A program made the translations under genes and the position numbers. From the NCBI GenBank assembly GCA_043228905.1, contig JBHGNT010000004.1:24862001-24926000 (forward strand): a DNA stretch of 64,000 nucleotides, written 5' to 3'. This document shows positions 35,401 to 44,300 of this stretch, piece after piece. Numbering within the stretch: the first letter of the stretch is position 1; each line of letters opens with the position of its first letter. The notes beneath the pieces were generated by a model. The model was not told where the DNA came from. It saw only the letters and a program-made list of their open reading frames with translations, and searched no databases. The DNA is from Azolla caroliniana. Its lineage: Eukaryota; Polypodiophyta.

Positions 35401-37391
35401 AGATAGATATATGTATATCATATGTATATAACCTTATCCTCTTCCTCTTCTCCTGAATGGCTATGCTTCCATTTTAGCTTCCCTAATCTTCTTTCTCCTA
35501 ATGGCAATGCTTCAATTTTAGCTTGGCATCCCCTCTTGTGCTCACTAATCGAATCGCCTCTCTTTAGTGATTATATTTTTGTCTTGTCTAATCCCACCCC
35601 TACCTTGGTATGTACCTCCCGCTCGTATGCCTTATCCTACCCTTTGTTTGTGGTTTCTACTTACCCGAGAGTATCTTTGCTTCACGGAAATGTCGAACTG
35701 GCGTTAGTTCAAGGCGATGGAATCTCACTTTGGAATGAACTTTTATGATGCACGATGAAAGGTGGACATTAGCGACGGATTTCGTATTTCTCTTAAGGTT
35801 GTAGGGATTCAAGCATGTCCATGAAGAGGGCCCTATATACATACAACAACTTTGGCATGTTGCCTAGGATGGACTAACCACACTTGCCCATTTAGTGGCA
35901 TTTTGATTGTTAAGAGGCACCATATCTATAGTTATAAAACTAAGAAGTCTGCAACAAGGCCATGTGTGATGAGTTTTCCCTTTGATGAGACATTTGCATT
36001 TGTAGTAGTGGTAGCTAGAAGTTCTGGTCCCTTTGGAAACATAGAGCATGACACGTGCCCATCAAAAAATATTAGTTGATATTTGGAATTTATCTTGTCA
36101 TCAGAAAACTACATAAGGTTGAACAAAGTGCCTCGTCTCATTCACTCGATGAAGGTCTTTGTGGTGTGGTGATCATCTTTTGGATCGAGAAAGCATGTCC
36201 ATTGATTGACAAAGGGTGTAATGTGTGGTGATTGGTCATACATCATGTGCCTTTCACTTGGGGTTATATAAAGAAGTAATATCCATTCTAGTGATAATGT
36301 GGTCAAGTCAACAAAGACTTGCAACCAAATTGAACAGCAATTAATTGTATCATCTCTCACATGAACTAGCTTTCTGTGATGCTTGGCATACACATTGTCA
36401 ATTAGTCTTATGTAAACATTATTAAAATGTTAAGTGTTTGAATGCCATTGTATGAGCAAATCGTTGAAATTCCCAAGAGCTTTATATTATTGAAATTGAG
36501 CACGACTAATTGGTAACATTATGCTTATTAAAGGGTATAATCATCAAAATAATGTCACTTGAGTCATGGATAGCGATTGGTCATAATCTAAAGCCATTAT
36601 GCAATATTGATGTGGGTTTTGTACAAATGCTATATTTTGAAGTCTCCTGTAAATTAAGATATTGCTAATTTGAAATTGTCCAATAGAAATTTCTTCATGT
36701 GCCATTTGCTACGTTGTACATAAAATTATAATTTGACATAATTGGCATGTTTTCATCGTAAAATCTAGAATTGAAATGGTATTGATGCTGATTTTATGTT
36801 TTTTTTCTCATATTACTCTCTTAAATTGATGATGGAATATGAGATTTCCAAAGTTTGACAAAAAAAAATCATGTTGTATTGTTTAGCATCATCATCTCAA
36901 TGCAAAGGTCATCTTATATGCATAAAAAGTCATCTCATTATGATACATTTTGAGCTAGATTCATGGAGGCTCTAAATGCACAACATGAATCAATATTGAG
37001 GTTGTCATGTTGCACGTGCCAATAGAAGTGTCCATGCTTTTTATTGCGTGAATTTAATAATTATGCTTTTGAATATATAGCCCAATATGTTGCATTTGAC
37101 CTTAATTATACTAGTAGGTGATGGGTTTTCTAACTTGATTTGAGGAGATACAACCCCTAGATAAGGGTTTGGATGCAATTTCAGGGTCAAAGCCAAATGG
37201 TTAGAGACAAGACAAACGTGGATTGTGTTGTAGACCCCCACAATAGATACACAACTTCGCATCCAAACATTGTCTTTTTTATGCCTCTAAAAAGGAACCT
37301 CTTATCAATGAATGATCAACCTGCATGGGGGTATGACTTATGTTGCTTTCTATTAAAGTGGAGGATATATTTTGAAGTTGGTACTGAGGTA
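35401..37391. other. Intergenic, AT-rich, no gene recognised
   Basis: About 2 kb between the PSI upstream region and the gypsy element. Short open frames on both strands have no recognisable domain or splice-compatible partners. I see no transposon termini. Confidence 0.5.
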
Positions 37392-37396
37392 AGTAA

Positions 37397-37767
37397 TGTT
37401 GTATGTATGGCTGGACTAGCCGCAACACAGGTGTCTATCCGACACTTCTCCAAAGGGGTGGTAGGGATAGGATGTTAATACACGCGTATGATAATTACAC
37501 TTAAGCACAGACGAAGACAAGATTAATCAGCATAAGCAAAACTATATTAATTCTTCGCGCTTTCATTACAAAACATCGGATCCTTTTATAGGCATCCGGC
37601 CAGATTACAATCGGTGCTCGGTAGGCAACCGTTAACCGAAACCGAATCGGTTCGGATCCGGATCGGTTACAACTACCGGATCCGTCCCTCCTAATAATTC
37701 TATTCCTATTTCTATATTTATCCGATCCGACCTTGCTTTCCCATTTGCCTTCTCTGACCGGCCAACA
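37397..37767 (-). repeat. 3' LTR of the gypsy element
   Basis: 371 bp; on the minus strand it runs TGTTGGCCGGTCAG...CATACAACA. It contains a TATA box TATAAAAGGA (37581-37590) and an upstream AT-rich TATA-like GATAAATATAGA. The sequence 5' of it on the coding strand (CCACGGGCGTGCCATG) is not a typical polypurine tract. Confidence 0.95.
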
Positions 37768-37817
37768 CATGGCACGCCCGTGGGAAAGTGCATTGCACTT
37801 CGAACCCACAGCCGGCT

Positions 37818-40718
37818 TCAGTCTTCCTCCAAATTATCAGGCAAACTCCGCTCCGAGGTTTCAAGTGTTGTTTTGCCTGTGCCGTCTCCGACGTCCGATT
37901 GGATTGGCTGCCTTTTCGCATCTTGCTGCTCCGACTCTGCTTGTACCGGTGGTACCGGTGTTTCTTCTGTATCCTGTCCGGGTCTGTCCTGCTCCACCTC
38001 CGTTCCGTTCTCGGTATCGCTCTCTCCGGTTTCCACTGGTTGTGTCCTTTCCTCCCCGGATTCGGTACTTCTCTGTCTCCACTCTGCATCATCCCCGGCA
38101 TCAACCTGCTCTTGCTCCGGAAGTTCTTCCTCGGGTACATTGTTGGTTGGGTCCTCTTCAGCCGGTCGCTCGCCCTCACTAATGGAGATCGGCGTTGTGT
38201 GTCCCTCGGCTTCCTGTCGCAGTCGGTCCTTCTCGTACCCTTCCAATTCTAGTTGGGTTTCGAGCTGTCCGTCATCCAACCTCTCTACTAACCCTTGGAT
38301 TTCCTTGAGATGTTCTTCTGCTAGAGCATAGAAATCCTCCGACAGTTCTTCCCGGATGTTGACGATACTTTCTTCGTCCATTTTATAGAACCCATCTCCG
38401 TTTTTCCTCCGATTTTCTGCATCAGCTCGGAGTATCTGCAGTTCAGCTGCCTGTTGTGCCCATTCCTTCCAGAGTTTCTCCGTGCTTTCATTTATGCTGG
38501 CCTGAGCTCGGGTACTCCAGCTGGACATGATGAACTTAATTCGGTCAACCCCTGCTTTAGCCTGTTCCGAAGCTGCTTGTTTTTCCTTCCTTATCCGTTT
38601 GATGATGTCGGCCATTAACTGAGCTTGAGCTTCAGAGTCGACTTTTTGCTTGTCACAGGTACTCCGCCATTTGTTGATTTCGAAAGTCAACTTCACTTTT
38701 TCCTCGTTCCGGCTCTTTGTCAGTTCCCCTACTTTCTGCCGAAGTACTTCCAGCTCCTTTCTTTGTTCCGACGTCAAGGTCTTCTCCGCCGATACTTCCT
38801 CCCTTGCTTTGGACAATTCCAAGCGGTTTTCCTTGAGCTGCTCTTTCAGCTTCTCCATCTGTCGGTCGTACGTTGCTGCCTGATTCTTGATGTCCGACGT
38901 GGCCTGTTTATAATCCTTACATAGTCGGTCGAATTCCTCCGTCTTCTGTTTTAGGCGTCGGTTCGCCTGAGCTCGCAACTGATCATCCCGGTCCTTTTGT
39001 TGTCGGAGTTCCTCTCGCAACCGCTCAATTTCCTGCTCCATTCGTCGGCGCAGCCTATCTTTTTCCTTTTGCAGTGTCCCGTTTTCTTCTTGTAGTCGGT
39101 CATTGGTGGCTTTGCTTCGGCGAAGGCCTTCCTCCATTCGCCGTCTGTCGTCTTCTACCAACTTCCGCTGCTCTCTTTCGTTATCTCTCAATGCCTCCTG
39201 AGCCTGTAATTCTTCTTTCAGAGTTGCTATTAACTTCTCGGTCTCAGGGCCGGTTTGCAAGGCCTTCTCCGTTTCTGGTTCGGCTTGCTTTTCTGATGTC
39301 GCGACCGGCTCGGTGCCATGTTGTGCTTGTCGGCTGCCTTCTTTTGCCTGTGCTATCTCTTCCTGCAGCTCATTTAATTGTGCCCGGAGCATGACCATAT
39401 CCTTAGTCATCGTCCTAGTCACTTCTTCTCTTTGCTCCTCCTCTTTCTCCATCTGGTCTGCTACTCCCGACAACTGCCCTGACAACCATCTTAGCCATTG
39501 TGCCTTTGTTCTGCCTTCGTTGGTGTCATCAGGCGTGCCTAGCTCCGGCTGTTTTTCCGGCTGTTTCTCCGGCCTCTTCTCTTGTTCCGGCGCTTGTTCC
39601 TTTCTTTGTTCTTCGAACTCCGCCGCCGTCGGTTCCGGTACTGCCGTCTTTGGTGCAGACGAACCTTCATCCTGTGTCGCTTCTGTTCCGGTTACTGGAG
39701 GCGGTTCTTTTGCCCGTTGCTGAGTTCCGTCCGCTGTTGGGGTCGGTTTTGTCGCTCGTTTCTCCTTTCCTTGCCTGGGTGGTAGTATTAACATCGGTTC
39801 GGATGAGTCTTCCTCTGTTTCAGCGTCCTCCGTCGGTGCCACTATTGGTTCCTTTACTGGTACTGGTTCCGATTCGAGCGTTACTGGTTCGGTGTCGGTT
39901 TGCCTCTTGCTGGTCTTCTTTGCCCCCTTCTCCTTGCCTTTTTCCGCCTTTTTCTTCTTCGTTGTCGGTTGCTGTTGCTGTTTCTGTGGCTGCCGTGATG
40001 AGCCTTCCTCCCGTTGCTATCGGGAGGAGTCTTCTTCCCTCGGTTGTCGAGATGAGCCTTCTTTCCGCGGCTGTCGGGATGATCCCTCTTCTGGCGGCGC
40101 TTCTTCTTCCTGTGTCCATCCTGGAGTGTGTTTCTCTAGGATTCGTCGGCGCTTCATGGTTTGCTTCGGGGTAGTCTCCTGCCGACTTCTTTGCTTGTGC
40201 TTGATGGGGGACACCGGTGGGACCAACACTGTTAACCATTGGGATATTCCGGCCCATGGCTTCTTCCCTTCCACTAAGTGCTTGATCGCCTCTTTCAGTC
40301 CTTCGGTGATGAAATGGAGCCAGTCCACCTGCAGGCCTTCGAATGTCGCGATGACGATCGCTGCTCGGTATTTGGCTATGGCTGCCGGATGAGGGTTCAC
40401 GAACCCGTACTCCATCAGGGCGCGGGCCACCTCTCCGAACAGCAGGTTCTCTCCGCCCTGTGTGCGATACGCCTTGCTACTAAGGGAGTATTCGCCGAAA
40501 TACTCGAAGAATATTTGGCTCGAGGGTAGCTCTATCGTCTGAAGGCCTCCCTCCGAAATCCCTGTGAGCGCTTGTACCGCTCCTTCCGTGACCTCTGCTA
40601 AGTCCACCGCTGTTGCCGCCTGCTCTGGTTCCTTGTGTGGTGGAGCGTCAGCGACCCGCAGCAGCCCTCCTAATCCGTTCTCTGTCAGCCATTGGCGCGC
40701 TCCTTCCGACAGTGCCAT
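37818..40718 (-). pseudogene. Extra ORF downstream of pol, coiled-coil protein, interrupted by one TAG
   Basis: A single frame runs from the ATG at 40718 (MALSEGARQWL) to the stop at 37818-37820. It is broken only by TAG at 40017-40019: 233 residues before it and 732 after. The frame is also open further up to a Met at 40976, but the TATA box at 40854 makes 40718 the likelier start. The first part is a compact domain with IFFEYFGEY, YRTQGGENLLFGE and VDWLHFITEGLKEAI; it faintly recalls the plant-transposon/mobile-type domains in other elements' additional ORFs, but I do not recognise it firmly. After a K/Q/S-rich linker comes a long coiled coil (about 38300-39450) rich in E, K, Q and R, then an acidic tail. 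No membrane segment is visible, so it is not an evident envelope. Position and sense orientation fit the 'additional ORF' class known in some plant Ty3/gypsy elements. Function unknown. Confidence 0.7.
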
Positions 40719-40839
40719 CGCTTCTTCTTCCTCTGCTGCTGCCTGTGGTCTGAGGTCGGGGTGTGGGTGTTCTGCGCGTCGGATCTTGCTGTCTTGAGCC
40801 TGCGTTTGCTTGTGGGAAAATTCGTAAAAAGTGAACCCT

Positions 40840-41050
40840 TCCCCGGTTCTTCCTTTATATAGTGGCGTTTCCCTCGAGCCGCCTTTTCCTGTTTTTCGCG
40901 CGTACGTATCTTCTGCCATAATTAGCATCTCACTTTTTAATTTCGGCGGCTGCACGTGTTCTGCCTTGAATAGCATGTCCTATTTTTGGCGCCTCCGCAT
41001 GCTCTGTCATGAATAGCATGTCCTATTTTTGGCGCCTGCGCATGCTGTCT
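40840..41050 (-). promoter_or_regulatory. Putative internal promoter for the extra ORF
   Basis: On the coding strand a 27-bp string GGCGCCAAAAATAGGACATG... occurs twice (41010-41036 and 40967-40993, period 43). Each copy contains a TTTSSCGC-type E2F site (TTTGGCGC at 41028-41035 and 40985-40992 on plus). A G-box CACGTG follows at 40953-40958, then a canonical TATATAAA at 40854-40861. The ATG of MALSEG is at 40718, about 135 bases below the TATA box. Motifs are seen directly; promoter function is inferred. Confidence 0.6.
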
Positions 41051-41288
41051 GTCCTTTGCTGCCGCGTGTCATGCTTGCGCTTCTTTGCCGCGTGTGTCGA
41101 ATCTCCTACGTGTCTGTCATTATGACTCCTTGATTGCCGCACGTATTAAGTCCTGTACCTCGGCCCCCCACGTTCTGTGCTTTAAATAGCTCGTGCATCC
41201 GTGTGACGGTTGTAACTACCTCCTTCATCATTACCATGATTTTCTTGATCTTCTTGTCTTGAATTTTCTTGACCGTAGCACCACGTCA

Positions 41289-41290
<2 letters not shown>

Positions 41291-41326
<36 letters not shown>
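41291..41326 (-). repeat. A36 homopolymer between pol and the extra ORF
   Basis: 36 consecutive T on the plus strand (A on the coding strand). It begins 13 bases after the pol TGA (41340-41342). Confidence 0.98.
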
Positions 41327-41331
<5 letters not shown>

Positions 41332-41339
41332 ATGCCGCA

Positions 41340-44300
41340 TCATTGTTCGGTTCCCCCCGATGTGTTCGGGTCGGTGCGCACTGTTGTCGGTTCCTCGTCG
41401 TTGTTACGCGTCGGTGTCGGTTCCTCGCCATTCGGGTTTTCCGGGTCTTGCTTGAAGGGGTTAGCTGGCATGTGCCCCTTATACGGTTTTAGGCGAAAAC
41501 CATTTGCCCATTTGCCCACAACTTCTCCTGACAACGTCCCGAGCTGGTAAGACCCATTGTACTCCTTTGTGATCCAGAATGGTCCGGTCCACCGAAATCG
41601 CAATTTCCCTGGCATGCTCCCCATCCTTGTCTGGAACAGTAATACAGGTTTCCCGACCCCGAATTCCTTTTCGTTACCGCGCCGGTGTCGGTCTACAAAG
41701 GCTTTCCTCCTCCTTTGCTCTAGTTCTAGCTGTAGCAGACTGGCTATTCGATTTTCTTCCAGTTCTAACAGCATCTTCAGCCGGATTCGTTCCGATTCCT
41801 TCTCGCTTAACCGCTCCTTAACCTGTATTCTTAAGCTAGGAATTTGGAATTCTACTGGCATGACTGCTTCCAAGCCGAATGCCAGTCGGAACGGGGTCGT
41901 CCGGATGCTGGTCTTGTACGCCGTTCGGTACGCCCACAGCACGCTCTGCAACTTCGTGTCCCAGTCGGTCCGGTTCTCATTGACGATTTTTCTAAGGATG
42001 TTCTGTAGCGTTTTGTTTGTTGATTCCGCTAATCCGTTGGCTTGAGGGTAGTAGGGAGTGCTTCGTTTGTGTACTACCGCATAGAATGACGTCAAACTTT
42101 CCACCACCTGCCCGAGGAAATGTCCTCCCTGGTCACTGATCAGCTCAATCGGGCATCCGTACCGACACCATATGCATTCATATAAAAATTTGGCCGTGGA
42201 CGCCGCCGTGTTGTCCCGTAGTGCCTTTGCTTCTACCCATTTGGTGCAGTAGTCGGTAGCCACTATTATATACCGATTTCCGGTCCGCATTGCCGGTGGC
42301 TTAAAGGGACCGACAAAGTCCAAGCCCCACTTTTGGAATGGTTCTAATGGCAAGACCGGGTGATGTGGCATCCGGGCCTGCTCCGTGGGTTGGCCCAGTC
42401 GTTGACACAGGTCGCATTCCCTGCTATACTTAACGGCATCTCTCATGGTAGTCGGCCACCATAGTCCGCTCTGCCATATCTTTCGGGCTGTTGTTTCGCC
42501 GGCATAATGCCCGCCTGCAATTCCACAGTGGGCTTCCCTCAAGATCAGATCCTTTTCATCGCTCCGCACTGCTCGCCTCCATACGCCATCTGCCCCCTTG
42601 TGATAGAGGGTGTCTCCTACCAAGCAGAAATGTCTGCTCCGTACTGCCATCCTCTTCCGTTCGTCTCGGTCCAAGTTTTCCGGGGGAACTCCGGTGCTCA
42701 GGAACTGATGCATTTCGGTTAACCATTTGTCTTCGTCCGCTACTGTGGTCTCCGTTGCCGGTGCCGTCGTGACCTTAAACAGCTCGGCGTCGGGAAATTC
42801 ATCCTGTACGCCGTCCCCTGATTCTCCGGATTCTAGTCTGCTCAGGTAGTCTGCTACCGCATGCTGCACCCCGGGTCGGTGGAAAATGTCGAATTCGAAT
42901 TCCTGTAATAGCAGCGTCCACCGTGCGAGTTTTCCTGTCAGGGCTGCCTTTGAGACCAAGTAGAGTAGTGCCGAGTGGTCAACGTGGAAGGAGAACTTTC
43001 GTCCGAGCAGATAGTGCCTGTACTTTGTGACGCTGTACACCATTCCTAATGCCTCTCGTTCCGTTGTAGAGTAGTTCCGTTCGGCTTTCGAGAGTTTCCT
43101 GCTTGCGTAGTACACCGGCCGATACCATTTCGGTTCCGTGAGTTGCATCAAAACACTGCCGATTGCTACGTCCGACGCGTCGACGAAGACGTGAAAGCTT
43201 TTACTCCAGTCCGGCGGCTGCACCACCGGAGCTTGTGACAGCATGACCTTCAACGCTTGGTAGGCTGCCTCCTCCATTTCTGTCCATTGGAAAGGTACTC
43301 TATGTACAGCAGCGTGCAATGGTGTCGCAAAGTCGGCAAGGTGCCGTACCATCCGACTATGCCACCTTATTTGACCAAGGAATCGGCTTAAAGCTTTTGC
43401 GCTATTCGGTGCCGGTGCGTCGAGAATTGCTTTTACCTTATCTGGATCTACCGCGATTCCTTCTCGACTCACCACGTGGCCTAACAAATTGCCGCTTGCG
43501 ACTCCAAAGACGCACTTAGCCGGGTTCAGACTTAATCGGTACTCGCGGCACTTTTCTAAGCATAGTCGTAGGTGATCGAGATGTTCTCCGTGTCGGTTGT
43601 AGACGGCGAAATCGTCTAGGAAGACCTGCATAAAACCGGGAATAAAATCACCGAAGATTTCCATAATTATCCTTTGAAATGTTGCAGGGGCTGTCTTTAA
43701 TCCGAACATCATCACGACCGCGACGAACACTCCCCATTCCGTCACGAACGCTGTTTTCTCTTGGTCGGCCGGGTTCATTCGGATTTGGTTGTAGCCGCTG
43801 AATCCATCCAGGAAGCTGTAAACTTCGTGGCCGGCCACCGCATCTAGCACTCCGTCCGTGAATGGTAGTGGAAAAGCGTCGGTCACTGTCGCGGCATTTA
43901 GTTTCCTGTAGTCTACACATACCCGGATTTTGCCGTTTTTTTTCGGGACCACCACTATCGGGCTTAGCCAGGTTGCCTGCTTGACTGGTCGGATAAATCC
44001 GACCCGGAGAAGCTTGTCAATTTCCTCCTTCACCTTTGCCGCATAGTTTGGATTCATCCGGTACCGACGTTGAGCGATGGGTTTCGCGTCAGTACTTAGA
44101 TGAATTTGGTGCTGGTAGAGCTGGGGGTCCAACCCTCGCATGTCTTCGTATGACCATGCGAACACGTCCTTGAAATCCGTTAACAGTGCTACCATTGCCT
44201 GTTTTTCCTCCTTCGGCAATTCCTTCGCGACTTTTACCGATCGGGGTTGTTCTGTTGTGCCGAGGTCCACCTCTTCCAGCTGGGATGCTTTCACCCTTTG

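Noticed and set aside
37733-40392. Several plus-strand frames of 130-224 codons opposite the gypsy extra ORF, and a 309-codon plus frame at 44140-45069
   Set aside because: They are antisense shadows of GC-rich coding sequence; no domain was recognised, and the minus-strand frames are much longer and fit the element's architecture.
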